DNA of 64,000 nucleotides, taken from positions 186,001 to 250,000 of the forward strand of contig DATHXC010000013.1 of NCBI GenBank assembly GCA_035459965.1, written 5' to 3'. The stretch comes from DATHXC01 sp035459965. Lineage in GTDB: Bacteria > Pseudomonadota > Gammaproteobacteria > Burkholderiales > Methylophilaceae. The notes below the pieces were generated by a model. The model worked only from the letters and a program-made list of their open reading frames with translations, was not told the DNA's origin and did no database searches. This document shows positions 17,549 through 25,986 of this stretch, in pieces. Made by a program: the position numbers and the translations under genes. Positions within the stretch are counted from its first letter, which is position 1; each line of letters begins with the position of its first letter.

Positions 17549-18571
17549 ATGAGTAAAAACCTTGAAATCAGTGATGCGTCACTGAATGACGTGACAGGTA
17601 GCGATTTAGGCATTAGCCAAGTCGTTAGTCAGTTACGTGATTTACGCCTTGCATCACTCGAGCACAGAAAAAGGCGAGACAGGCCACCCAAGCTGCCTTC
17701 ACGTAAAGCGCTTGAGTCCATTGTAGAAGGTCTGGGTGCTGCGCTTTTCCCTAACCGCCTGGGGCTGCCAGACCTGAAAGAGGAAGGTATTGATTACTTC
17801 GTTGGGCATACGCTTGATGTAGCGTTACGTGATCTATTGGCTCAAACCAAGCTTGAGCTCTACTTTTCCGCCGATGCAACTGGAATCTCTCCCAAAAAAA
17901 CTGATGTCGCTATTGAGATAGTGCGTCAATTTGCCAGCCAGTTACCTGCCATACGTGAGCTGTTGGATACGGATATACGCGCAGCTTTTGAGGGTGACCC
18001 GGCAGCGCGCAGCGTAGATGAGGTGTTGGTGTGTTATCCGGGCATCAACGCCATTATTCACTATCGTCTCGCGCATGTATTGCATGGGCTCGGTTTGCCA
18101 TTAATCGCCCGTATGATTTCCGAAATTGCACATTCAGCTACTGGCATTGATATCCATCCGGGTGCGCAGATTGAAGAAAGCTTCTTCATTGATCATGGGA
18201 CTGGTGTCGTCATTGGTGAAACCACCATCATAGGTAAGCACGTGCGGGTCTATCAGGCCGTGACATTGGGCGCAAAACGCTTCCCCACTGACGAAGATGG
18301 TGCACTGATTAAAGGCAATGCGCGCCACCCGATTGTGGAGGATGACGTCGTCATCTACGCTGGCGCTACTATCCTTGGCCGCATCACTATCGGCCGTGGC
18401 TCTACCATCGGCGGCAATGTGTGGCTGACGCACACTGTGCCTGCTGGCAGCAATATCAGCCAGGCGCAGATGCGTTCTGGCTTGCTGGCGGCAGCCGAAA
18501 TGCCCGTAACTAAAGGGCCCGTAATTCTAGAATCGGCAAATCAAGAAAACCAAACTTCGCAGCACAACTAA
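17549..18571 (+). CDS. Serine O-acetyltransferase (EpsC/SrpH type)
   Basis: A 340-residue acetyltransferase predicted to make O-acetylserine from serine and acetyl-CoA, the step before sulfide capture into cysteine. The C-terminal left-handed beta-helix carries the hexapeptide repeats and the core DIHPGAQIEESFFIDHGTG, followed by VVIGETTIIGKHVRVYQAVTL. Compared with short CysE enzymes it has a long N-terminal helical domain of about 170 residues, typical of the EpsC group. It is 44 bases upstream of the encapsulin gene, an arrangement known for family 2A encapsulin loci. Activity is inferred from the family; no CysE-type inhibitory tail can be judged by eye. Confidence 0.9.
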   Translation: MSKNLEISDASLNDVTGSDLGISQVVSQLRDLRLASLEHRKRRDRPPKLPSRKALESIVEGLGAALFPNRLGLPDLKEEGIDYFVGHTLDVALRDLLAQTKLELYFSADATGISPKKTDVAIEIVRQFASQLPAIRELLDTDIRAAFEGDPAARSVDEVLVCYPGINAIIHYRLAHVLHGLGLPLIARMISEIAHSATGIDIHPGAQIEESFFIDHGTGVVIGETTIIGKHVRVYQAVTLGAKRFPTDEDGALIKGNARHPIVEDDVVIYAGATILGRITIGRGSTIGGNVWLTHTVPAGSNISQAQMRSGLLAAAEMPVTKGPVILESANQENQTSQHN

Positions 18572-18615
18572 AACTCAATACATTTCAACCAACATATTTC
18601 AACTAGGAGAATTAC

Positions 18616-19533
18616 ATGGCAGATATTCATCAAGGTCAGACAGCATTAGGGGATGTAGCGGCACGTACGCTTGCCAATGCGACCAAAACCGTCCCTATGC
18701 TCAGCACCATCACGCCACGCTGGCTGGTGCATCTATTGCAATGGGTACCTGTAGAAGCCGGTATCTATCGCGTTAACAAGGCCAAGAACCCCAACGCGAT
18801 TGAGGTGGATTGTTCTGCTAAAGATGAGCGTGAACTGCCTGCGACTTTCGTAGATTACGAAGAATGGGGCCGTGAGTACGTGTTGAATGCGGTGAATACC
18901 GTAGTTGACGTACATACCCGTGTATCTGATCTTTACAGTAGCCCGCACAATCAGATTCGCGAGCAACTGCGCCTGACCATTGAAACGGTGAAAGAGCGTC
19001 AGGAAAGCGAATTGATTAACAACAAGGAATACGGCCTGCTCAATAACGTTGCCGATTCGCAAAAAGTTAAATCCCGCACCGGTTCACCAACACCCGATGA
19101 CCTGGACGAACTGATTAGCAAAGTATGGAAAGAACCTGCATTCTTCCTTGCCCACCCGCAAGCGATTGCTGCCTTTGGCCGTGAGTGCACACGTCGTGGC
19201 GTGCCACCGCCAACCGTTGCTTTGTTTGGCTCACAGTTCCTGACATGGCGTGGTATTCCCTTGATCCCTTGCGACAAGCTCAAAGTAACCAAGGGCAAGA
19301 CTAATATCCTGTTGTTGCGCACTGGTGAAAGCCGTCAAGGTGTAGTTGGCTTATACCAACCTAACTTGCCAGGCCAGCAGACTATGGGCTTGTCTGTGCG
19401 CTTTATGGGTATCAACCACAAGGCAATTGCTTCGTATCTGGTATCCCTGTATTGCTCACTTGCTGTGTTGACCGAGGATGCGATTGCCGTATTGGAGAAT
19501 GTTGACGTAGGCAACTACTATGACTACAAGTAA
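18616..19533 (+). CDS. Family 2A encapsulin shell protein (SrpI-like)
   Basis: A 305-residue HK97-fold shell protein of the SrpI group, which self-assembles into a hollow protein compartment. Diagnostic stretches include TVPMLSTITPRWLVHLLQWV, ELINNKEYGLLNNVADSQ, FGRECTRRGVPPPTVALFGS and SVRFMGINHKAIASYLVSLY. In this family the cargo is a cysteine desulfurase, whose gene here starts 14 bases before the shell stop codon in another frame, so the two are translationally coupled. A good ribosome-binding site (AGGAG) precedes the ATG. No phage structural genes are nearby, which supports a cellular compartment rather than a capsid remnant. Confidence 0.96.
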   Translation: MADIHQGQTALGDVAARTLANATKTVPMLSTITPRWLVHLLQWVPVEAGIYRVNKAKNPNAIEVDCSAKDERELPATFVDYEEWGREYVLNAVNTVVDVHTRVSDLYSSPHNQIREQLRLTIETVKERQESELINNKEYGLLNNVADSQKVKSRTGSPTPDDLDELISKVWKEPAFFLAHPQAIAAFGRECTRRGVPPPTVALFGSQFLTWRGIPLIPCDKLKVTKGKTNILLLRTGESRQGVVGLYQPNLPGQQTMGLSVRFMGINHKAIASYLVSLYCSLAVLTEDAIAVLENVDVGNYYDYK

Positions 19534-21412
19534 TTTCAACGATTTGTCGTCCTACGGAGGCTTGTCTTCCTTAGAACCAGAGGCCATCCTGGCTTCCCTC
19601 CCCGGAGAGCATCCGCGTATGGCAGCTGGCTTGGCTATCGGTAGAGAAGCCAGCCAGAGTGGCCATCTTGATGTGGCCGAGCTGGCACGTATCGCCAATG
19701 AGATATATTCAGAGGGCTTCCCCCTAGAGTCGCCGTTTGTTGCGGCTAAGCCAGAGCTGCCTTCAACTGCTTCCATGCCAGATGCAGCTACACCTTATGC
19801 ATCTCCGGGCGTTGGCAGTGCTGCCAGTCAAGCTGGCCTGCCGGAGCTTGTCTTAGGGACAAATGGTCTGTTGGCACATGCGCCATTTAAGCCGGAAGTG
19901 CCGGGGCAGGTTGCCGATGCTCACAGCTATCAGTTGCAATATGTACCGGATAGTTTGAGTGGCTTGGAGGTAAGTGCATTGCTTGGCGGGACTGATATTC
20001 CCTATCAGTCTGAGTTAAATGGATTGCTTGGCAGTTTTTCTGCGCCGGTAGCTGGTTCTTCAAGTGCTGGTGAGACACCAGCTATACACAGCAAGGCTGC
20101 TGATAGTGGCTTCTATTTTCTCAAGGTGCCAGCGGATAGCAAGGCTTCGTCATTTACACCCAAGGCCGATTTGGCACCATCAGCGCATCCACCGTTTGAT
20201 GCCAATCTGATCCGTAAGGACTTTCCGATTCTTAGCGAGCTGGTGAATGGCCGCCCATTGATCTGGCTGGATAACGCGGCAACTACGCAAAAGCCGCAAT
20301 CCGTCATTGACCGGATCAGCTATTTTTATCAGCATGAGAACTCCAACATCCATCGTGCAGCGCATGAACTAGCCGCACGTGCTACCGATGCCTACGAAGG
20401 TGCGCGTGAAAAGGTGCGTCGTTTTATTAACGCGCCTTCCGTCGACAACATCATATTTGTGCGCGGTACTACCGAGGCGATCAACCTCGTGGCCAAGACT
20501 TGGGGTAAAAAGCACCTCAGCGAGGGTGACGAGATTGTGATTACCAATCTTGAGCACCATGCCAATATCGTGCCCTGGCAGCAATTATGTGGCGAGACAG
20601 GTGCCAAGCTGAAAGTCGTGCCAGTGGATGATTCAGGTCAGGTACGGCTGGATGAGTACCAGAAGCTGCTGACAGCAAGGACTAAGCTGGTTTCATTCAC
20701 GCAGGTATCGAATGCACTGGGTACCGTTACGCCGGCCCAGCAGATGATACAGATGGCGCATCGGGTAGGTGCCAAGGTACTGCTGGATGGCGCACAGTCG
20801 GTCTCGCACATGAAAGTGGATTTGCAACTGCTGGATCCTGATTTCTTCGTGTTCTCCGGGCACAAGGTATTCGGCCCAACAGGTATTGGCGCGCTATATG
20901 GCAAGCCAGAAGTGCTAGATGACATGCCAGCCTGGCAAGGCGGTGGCAACATGATCCAGGATGTGACTTTTGATAAGACTGTCTATCATGAGGCCCCGTC
21001 AAAGTTTGAGGCGGGGACTGGCAATATTGCAGATGCAGTTGGTCTCGGTGCTGCGATTGATTATGTTGAGCGTATCGGTATTGATAATATCGCACGCTAT
21101 GAGCATGATTTGCTGGTGTATGCGACAGCTGCCTTGCTTAAGGTGCCAGGCTTACGCTTGATAGGTACTGCCGCTGAAAAAGCCAGCGTGTTGTCATTTA
21201 CCCTTAAAGGCTTCAAGAGTGAAGAAGTGGGTTCTGCACTGAATGCAGATGGCATTGCCGTGCGCTCAGGGCACCATTGCGCGCAACCTATCTTGCGTCG
21301 CTTTGGTGTGGAAACCACGGTAAGACCATCATTGGCTTTCTATAACACTACTGCTGAGATTGATGTACTTCAGAGTTCTCTGCTGAGGCTGGTTTCAGGG
21401 AAGAGTGTTTAA
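19520..21412 (+). CDS. Cysteine desulfurase cargo with long N-terminal targeting arm
   Basis: A 630-residue PLP enzyme of the SufS type that takes sulfur from cysteine, leaving alanine and a cysteine persulfide. The catalytic domain runs from about residue 226; the PLP lysine is Lys449 in SGHKVFGPTG and the catalytic cysteine Cys587 in RSGHHCAQP. The first 225 residues are rich in Ala, Ser, Pro and Gly, look mostly disordered, and carry short hydrophobic islands (LARIANEIYSEGFP, YQLQYVP, FYFLKVP). In family 2A systems this arm loads the enzyme into the shell. A bidirectional terminator follows. Confidence 0.95.
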   Translation: MTTSNFNDLSSYGGLSSLEPEAILASLPGEHPRMAAGLAIGREASQSGHLDVAELARIANEIYSEGFPLESPFVAAKPELPSTASMPDAATPYASPGVGSAASQAGLPELVLGTNGLLAHAPFKPEVPGQVADAHSYQLQYVPDSLSGLEVSALLGGTDIPYQSELNGLLGSFSAPVAGSSSAGETPAIHSKAADSGFYFLKVPADSKASSFTPKADLAPSAHPPFDANLIRKDFPILSELVNGRPLIWLDNAATTQKPQSVIDRISYFYQHENSNIHRAAHELAARATDAYEGAREKVRRFINAPSVDNIIFVRGTTEAINLVAKTWGKKHLSEGDEIVITNLEHHANIVPWQQLCGETGAKLKVVPVDDSGQVRLDEYQKLLTARTKLVSFTQVSNALGTVTPAQQMIQMAHRVGAKVLLDGAQSVSHMKVDLQLLDPDFFVFSGHKVFGPTGIGALYGKPEVLDDMPAWQGGGNMIQDVTFDKTVYHEAPSKFEAGTGNIADAVGLGAAIDYVERIGIDNIARYEHDLLVYATAALLKVPGLRLIGTAAEKASVLSFTLKGFKSEEVGSALNADGIAVRSGHHCAQPILRRFGVETTVRPSLAFYNTTAEIDVLQSSLLRLVSGKSV

Positions 21413-21450
21413 GTAATTAAGTAATAAAGAGTATTTTTTAGCTGAAGTTT

Positions 21451-21487
21451 AAAAAGCCCCATCAAGCTTTGTTTGATGGGGCTTTTT
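21451..21487. terminator. Bidirectional terminator between the two sulfur operons
   Basis: AAAAAGCCCCATCAA pairs perfectly with TTGATGGGGCTTTTT around a seven-base loop. It has T-runs in both directions and lies between the convergent desulfurase and molbindin genes, so it serves both operons. Confidence 0.92.
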
Positions 21488-21513
21488 ATTGCAAGATGCA
21501 CTTGAATCCCTAT

Positions 21514-21729
21514 TTACACTTTCGCAATAGAAACCTCTGTAGATTTAACCAGCGCGAGTACCTCAGTGCCTATTTGTAAGTCGAGCTCTTGCACGGAGCG
21601 ACTAGTGATGACTGAAGTAACAATGCCTATGCCGGTTTCAACTACAACCTCTGAAACGACTGAGCCTGGCACGATCTCTATGATCCGGCCGCGAAACTGG
21701 TTACGAACGTTAATTGCGTGTATTGCCAT
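21514..21729 (-). CDS. Molbindin-like TOBE-domain protein
   Basis: A 71-residue single-domain protein of the molbindin (Mop) family, small cytosolic oligomers that bind molybdate. The pattern SARNQFRGRI-like HAINVRNQFRGRIIEIVPGS, the VTSVITSRSVQELDL core and the terminal KSTEVSIAKV are typical. It is the last gene of the leftward sbp2 operon. Molybdate and sulfate are similar oxyanions taken up by related transporters, so a molybdate store beside a sulfate importer makes physiological sense; a molybdoenzyme is also encoded at the window's right end. Confidence 0.9.
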   Translation of the reverse strand: MAIHAINVRNQFRGRIIEIVPGSVVSEVVVETGIGIVTSVITSRSVQELDLQIGTEVLALVKSTEVSIAKV

Positions 21730-21795
21730 GATGAACTCCTAAATTGACTTGATTTAGGGGCCGGATTGATTTGACTGTAGTGCCAGTTGATTGCT

Positions 21796-22182
21796 TTAGT
21801 GGACTGCTGCGGAAAAATCAACGACCCCTGAAGGATAGTGATTAGTTGTTATGGGTAATCGACAGTCTGCCTCCGCAAGCGTATCGCCGCCGAATTTGGA
21901 TGATGCTGGCTTGCCTAACCGGGCACGTAATGCCGCAGGGCCATTAGGGGTGTAGACGATACGCACACCACGTTTGGCGGCACTTTGTTTGATCTTGTGG
22001 GTGAAGTTGTGGCTGATCCAGTCGGTGACTAGTACGATCAGCTCAGTATCGTGAGGGATGATTTTCTTGCCGTCGCCAACCTTGCGACCTGACCAGTGAT
22101 TGATATGGGTAATGCCGTGGTTGGTGAGCACCTGCTTGATGCCGTCTATCTGATCACCACCTACGATTAAGGCTGTACTCAT
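21796..22182 (-). CDS. DUF2325 domain protein
   Basis: A 128-residue cytosolic protein whose first 100 residues match DUF2325, beginning STALIVGGDQIDGIKQVL and containing the paired basic and aspartate-rich segment IPHDTELIVLVTDWISH. The family has no established function. Here it is the fourth gene of a sulfur-related operon between the second sulfate-binding protein and molbindin. That context is the only hint of its role. Confidence 0.85.
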   Translation of the reverse strand: MSTALIVGGDQIDGIKQVLTNHGITHINHWSGRKVGDGKKIIPHDTELIVLVTDWISHNFTHKIKQSAAKRGVRIVYTPNGPAALRARLGKPASSKFGGDTLAEADCRLPITTNHYPSGVVDFSAAVH

Positions 22183-22309
22183 TTATATTATCCTCTCGTT
22201 GCCTTTTCCTTTTGGGAGCAGGTCGTTAGTTGGGAGAACTGGCATGAATGGTGGAGCACAGGGTAATTGCCCCACCATCAGCTGTTCATGCTATTGCCAG
22301 GTACTACTG

Positions 22310-23314
22310 TTACTTCTGGTAAATCTCGTCAAAAGTACCACCGTCTGCAAAGTGGGTCTTTTGTGCTTTTTGCCAACCGCCAAACTCATCATCGATATTG
22401 ACCAGGTTAACTTTGGGGAACTGCTTCTCATATTTCTTCGCTACAGCTTCCAAGCGTGGACGATAGTAATTCTTGGCAGCCAGTTCCTGACCTTCTTCTG
22501 AATACAGATACTCAAGGTAAGCAGTAGCTACAGCACGGGTTTTGCGCTTATCAACTACCTTGTCAATCACGGTAACAGGTGGCTCAGCCAAGATCGAGAT
22601 GGAAGGCACAACCAACTCAAACTTATCAGGACCAAGTTCTTTCAATGCCAGGAAAGCTTCGTTTTCCCATGAGATGGCAACATCACCAATGCCACGTTCA
22701 ACGAAGGTAGTAGTAGAGCCGCGTGCACCAGAATCCAGTACCGGTACGTTTTTAAAGAGCTTGCTCAAAAACTGTTTGGTCTTGGCCTCATCATTGCCGT
22801 TGTGGCGCTGAGCATATGCCCAGGCAGCAAGATAATTCCAGCGTGCACCACCAGATGTCTTGGGATTTGGGGTAATTACGGAAACACCGGGTTTCACCAA
22901 GTCATCCCAATCCTTGATACCTTTCGGGTTGCCTTTACGCACCAGAAACACGATGGTAGATGTGTAGGGTGAGCTATTGTTGGGCAAACGTTTTTGCCAG
23001 TCTTTGGGAATAAGTCTGGCTTTTTCATGGATTGCATCAATATCATAAGCTAATGCCAATGTTGCTACATCAGCTTCCAGACCATCGATAATTGCTCTGC
23101 CCTGCTTGCCTGAACCGCCATGCGAGGCCTTAACAGTGACCTTGTCGCCTGTTTTTGCCAACCAATATTTGGCGAATGCGGCGTTGTAGTCCTGATAAAG
23201 CTCCCGCGTCGGGTCATACGACACATTCAGCAACGTGACTTCCGCTGCTGTTGCAGCCACTGGATTGGCTAAGGCCAGTACCAGTGCAGATAAGCTAAGA
23301 AAAAATGTTTTCAT
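22310..23314 (-). CDS. sbp: Sulfate-binding periplasmic protein (second copy)
   Basis: A 334-residue periplasmic binding protein with a signal peptide ending near ANPVAATAAEV. The sulfate-binding family segments SHGGSGKQGRAIIDGLEADV, NPKTSGGARWNYLAAWAYAQ and TTFVERGIGDVAISWENE align along the full length with the first copy at about 16.2-17.2 kb. It lies after a porin in its operon, which suggests an outer-membrane-to-periplasm route for sulfate. No permease genes belong to this operon, so it probably uses CysTWA. Confidence 0.95.
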   Translation of the reverse strand: MKTFFLSLSALVLALANPVAATAAEVTLLNVSYDPTRELYQDYNAAFAKYWLAKTGDKVTVKASHGGSGKQGRAIIDGLEADVATLALAYDIDAIHEKARLIPKDWQKRLPNNSSPYTSTIVFLVRKGNPKGIKDWDDLVKPGVSVITPNPKTSGGARWNYLAAWAYAQRHNGNDEAKTKQFLSKLFKNVPVLDSGARGSTTTFVERGIGDVAISWENEAFLALKELGPDKFELVVPSISILAEPPVTVIDKVVDKRKTRAVATAYLEYLYSEEGQELAAKNYYRPRLEAVAKKYEKQFPKVNLVNIDDEFGGWQKAQKTHFADGGTFDEIYQK

Positions 23315-23372
23315 GTCTATTCCTAAAATAATAAATCTAAATTGATTGTTACCTGATTTGTTCGCTTCTAGT

Positions 23373-24839
23373 TTAGAACTGGAACTGCAAGCGGCTTAAC
23401 AGCACTTTTTCATCATCCCGATCTTTTGGATTGAGTGCTGTGCCGCCCCCGCCGTTTTCAAAGCTGGTCTGTTCGTAATTCACAGCGACCTTAACCCATT
23501 GGTTTAGGTACCAGTTGATACCACCACCCCATGTTTTTGCAGATTTTGCAGAAGTAGTGCGACTTGCAAATTGGGTAGCACCTGTCCCTGCGAAAGCCTC
23601 ACTATCAATTTCTTGTTGCTGATAACGAGCAACCAGTTCCCAAGCGCCCCAGCCATCCTTACCTGTTTCAAAAGCGTTTTTAGGTTTTACGCCTTTGAAA
23701 GAAGCGGTTTCGCCTGTTAGCAACCATGAACCTGCAACTTGCCATGCATCACTCTCAAATTCACCACGATTAGCGCCACGACGTACGTCATTTGAAACTT
23801 TGGCATATTCTGTAATCAGGCCGAATGGTCCGTTATAGTAGTAAGCCTGCGGGGTCCAGCGTGTGCGCTGCCCATCACCGACTACAGCAGCATTAAGCGT
23901 AAAGAAGTTGGTGGCTGCGACGCCAGGAGTCTTATACCCCCCAGCCAAACCAGTGCTCGCTACGCCTTTGGAGTCTCCGTATGTTGCAGCAATACCAATC
24001 CCCAGGCCTTCCAGAACACTATCGCTGCCTTTGAATGGAGTGGCAAAAATACGTGCTGCGTAGTCCTTGTCATCATTGGTATCGAGCAATGTTGTACCTT
24101 CGCTACCATCAGCAACACCGTTAGTTGCTCCCAGCGCGTACGTCAACTTGCTATCAAGCACATCACCATAGACTGCAACGCCAAGGTCGCGGTTAGGGAG
24201 AATGTTGTTACTGACATAGCTGCGTTCAATAAACTTGATATCGCCGCCACCTTGCAAGCGCTCTAGGCCGACATATGGCTTGAACTTACCAGCACGCACC
24301 TTGAAGTAAGGCTGGAAACGGGCATCGACATAAGCGTCTATCACGCGTGATGAGTTGCCATTATCTTGGGCACGATTTACAGCTTCACCGAATTCAGGGG
24401 TAAAGCGGAAATCGTATTTGCCGAACAAAGTGCCCTGAAATGTTGGGCGAATACGGCGTGCAGTAAAGCCTTCAGCCTGGTTGGTGTTGGTGATGCCATC
24501 GTCCTGGAAATCGCGATAATCCAGTTGAAATAAGCCTTTAAGTGCATATTCAAAATTGCCGTCTGCAGATTTCAGGGCAAAACCTTTGTCCCCTGCGACT
24601 AGAACAGGTGTTTCTTTTTTCTTCGCAGCAGCTTCTTCAGCCGCGATTTCGCCTTTGCGATCAAGTACACGAACTTTTTGATCAAGCTCTTGTACTAGTG
24701 CGCGCAATTTTTCCAGCTCTTCACTATCATTAGCGTAGACATTGCTGGATAAAGCTAAAAATCCGCCACTGATCAGCAGCGGTGCGATAAGCGCACTAAT
24801 GGCTGATTTTTTAAAAGTCGTTGGTTTCTTGAAATTCAT
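23373..24839 (-). CDS. OprO/OprP-type outer-membrane porin
   Basis: A 488-residue outer-membrane beta-barrel. After a signal peptide ending about ALSSNVYAND there is a short coiled coil (residues about 40-65, LEKLRALVQELDQKVRVL) and then a barrel of alternating strands ending in the C-terminal phenylalanine (SRLQFQF). The phosphate-selective porin family includes FARRIRPTFQG-like TARRIRPTFQGTLFGKYDF and VRAGKFKPYVGLERLQ. Its place directly before sbp2 suggests sulfate or sulfonates rather than phosphate, which is inference. Confidence 0.9.
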   Translation of the reverse strand: MNFKKPTTFKKSAISALIAPLLISGGFLALSSNVYANDSEELEKLRALVQELDQKVRVLDRKGEIAAEEAAAKKKETPVLVAGDKGFALKSADGNFEYALKGLFQLDYRDFQDDGITNTNQAEGFTARRIRPTFQGTLFGKYDFRFTPEFGEAVNRAQDNGNSSRVIDAYVDARFQPYFKVRAGKFKPYVGLERLQGGGDIKFIERSYVSNNILPNRDLGVAVYGDVLDSKLTYALGATNGVADGSEGTTLLDTNDDKDYAARIFATPFKGSDSVLEGLGIGIAATYGDSKGVASTGLAGGYKTPGVAATNFFTLNAAVVGDGQRTRWTPQAYYYNGPFGLITEYAKVSNDVRRGANRGEFESDAWQVAGSWLLTGETASFKGVKPKNAFETGKDGWGAWELVARYQQQEIDSEAFAGTGATQFASRTTSAKSAKTWGGGINWYLNQWVKVAVNYEQTSFENGGGGTALNPKDRDDEKVLLSRLQFQF

Positions 24840-24900
24840 GTTGAGCCCCTGTCGAGTTGATTGCTTCCGGCAGTCCGGTCAGCTGTACTATTCTTAAAAG

Positions 24901-25101
24901 TTAAGTATTGGCCGCTGCGTTTGCAGTAGGCTTGTTACGTTGTTGTTCTGTGTTGAAACGTACTTTTTCGCGGCGCTCGATTTGGGTGACACGACCTTCA
25001 TGCACCGTGACTTCTATAGAGCCGAAGCGAATCTCCCGAATGGCATGCAGGATTTCCTGCACAATTTCGTTAGCAATTTCAGGTGTGCTGTCTTGTGACA
25101 T
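24901..25101 (-). CDS. YezD-family small protein (DUF2292)
   Basis: A 66-residue protein matching the YezD family: EIVQEILHAIREIRFGSIEV then VHEGRVTQIERREKVRF. The start is set at the ATG preceded by an AAAGGG ribosome-binding site; an open frame extends 16 codons further without such a site. YezD genes are commonly found in sulfate-assimilation clusters, and here it is the first gene of the porin-sbp2 operon. Its biochemical role is not known. Confidence 0.87.
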   Translation of the reverse strand: MSQDSTPEIANEIVQEILHAIREIRFGSIEVTVHEGRVTQIERREKVRFNTEQQRNKPTANAAANT

Positions 25102-25273
25102 CGCATGCCCTTTCTGGATATTAATTAAGTAACTCGCGCACTTTAGCAATCAAACTAAATAATGAAAAATAATTAGTTTTAATATATTTATAGTTAATTG
25201 GAATATAAAAGGCATGCTGATAGCTGTGGATTTAGTTAAGGGCGAATCAAGCCAGAAGCCGAACCCAATTAAA

Positions 25274-25298
25274 AAGGCAAACCATAGTGGTTTGCCTT
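25274..25298. terminator. Hairpin terminator between yezD promoter and adenosyltransferase
   Basis: AAGGCAAACCA-TAG-TGGTTTGCCTT is a perfect 11-base-pair stem. Preceded by an A-run, it gives a T-rich tail when read leftward, so it most likely ends the adenosyltransferase transcript. Confidence 0.75.
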
Positions 25299-25358
25299 AT
25301 GTTTTGATTCGATTGATAGATCCAGCGCTGATGACTGGCGGAATGGATTTAATATATG

Positions 25359-25904
25359 CTAGCTCTGATTTTTCCAGAGTACGTCAGGTACATCCGAAAA
25401 TTGGTTGATGCTGCGACACATCACAAACAATAAATCAGACAGGCGGTTGAGATACTGTAATGAAATTTCAGTCACATTTTCTTCGCGATTCAGTTTGACC
25501 AGCTGTCTTTCGGCCCTGCGACAAACGGTACGTGCCAAATGGCAATACGCGGCGGCTTTTGTACCGCCAGGCAAAATAAATTCCTTAAGTGGTTCCAGCT
25601 CGTCATTTAGGGTATCAAGCGTATTTTCCAGCACTTCAATGCGCCCGGACTTGACCATGCTATGGCCTGGTATGCATATTTCTCCACCAAGATCGAACAG
25701 GTCATGCTGTACACGCGTGAGTGTGTCGCGGATGATCTCTGGCAGAGGCTCTGTCAGCAGGATGCCAATCACCGCATTTAGCTCATCCACATCTCCCATG
25801 GCCTCAACTCGCAGGCTATCCTTATCAATACGTGATCCATCACCCAGGCCAGTAGTACCTTTGTCCCCGGTACGTGTGTAAATTTTGCTTAAACGGTTTC
25901 CCAT
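25359..25904 (-). CDS. Cob(I)alamin adenosyltransferase, PduO type
   Basis: A 181-residue four-helix enzyme that transfers the adenosyl group of ATP to cob(I)alamin, making coenzyme B12. The N-terminal ATP-binding segment TRTGDKGTTGLGDGSR and the later CHLARTVCRRAERQLV and LNRLSDLLFVMCR motifs are all intact. It stands alone downstream of the large c-di-GMP enzyme. No other cobalamin gene is in the window. Confidence 0.94.
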   Translation of the reverse strand: MGNRLSKIYTRTGDKGTTGLGDGSRIDKDSLRVEAMGDVDELNAVIGILLTEPLPEIIRDTLTRVQHDLFDLGGEICIPGHSMVKSGRIEVLENTLDTLNDELEPLKEFILPGGTKAAAYCHLARTVCRRAERQLVKLNREENVTEISLQYLNRLSDLLFVMCRSINQFSDVPDVLWKNQS

Positions 25905-25986
25905 AGATTCATTTCAATATATCGATAAGCGTGCATCATATCAGCTACGGTTCGCAGATGATAAGGCTAGCTTATTATCAACTTGG

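Noticed and set aside
18616..19533. Shell protein as a phage capsid remnant
   Set aside because: No portal, terminase or tail genes are nearby and it pairs with a desulfurase, so a cellular encapsulin is the better reading.
25214..25408. Small rightward open frame of 64 codons
   Set aside because: It spans the terminator hairpin and overlaps the end of the adenosyltransferase gene; the composition is not protein-like.
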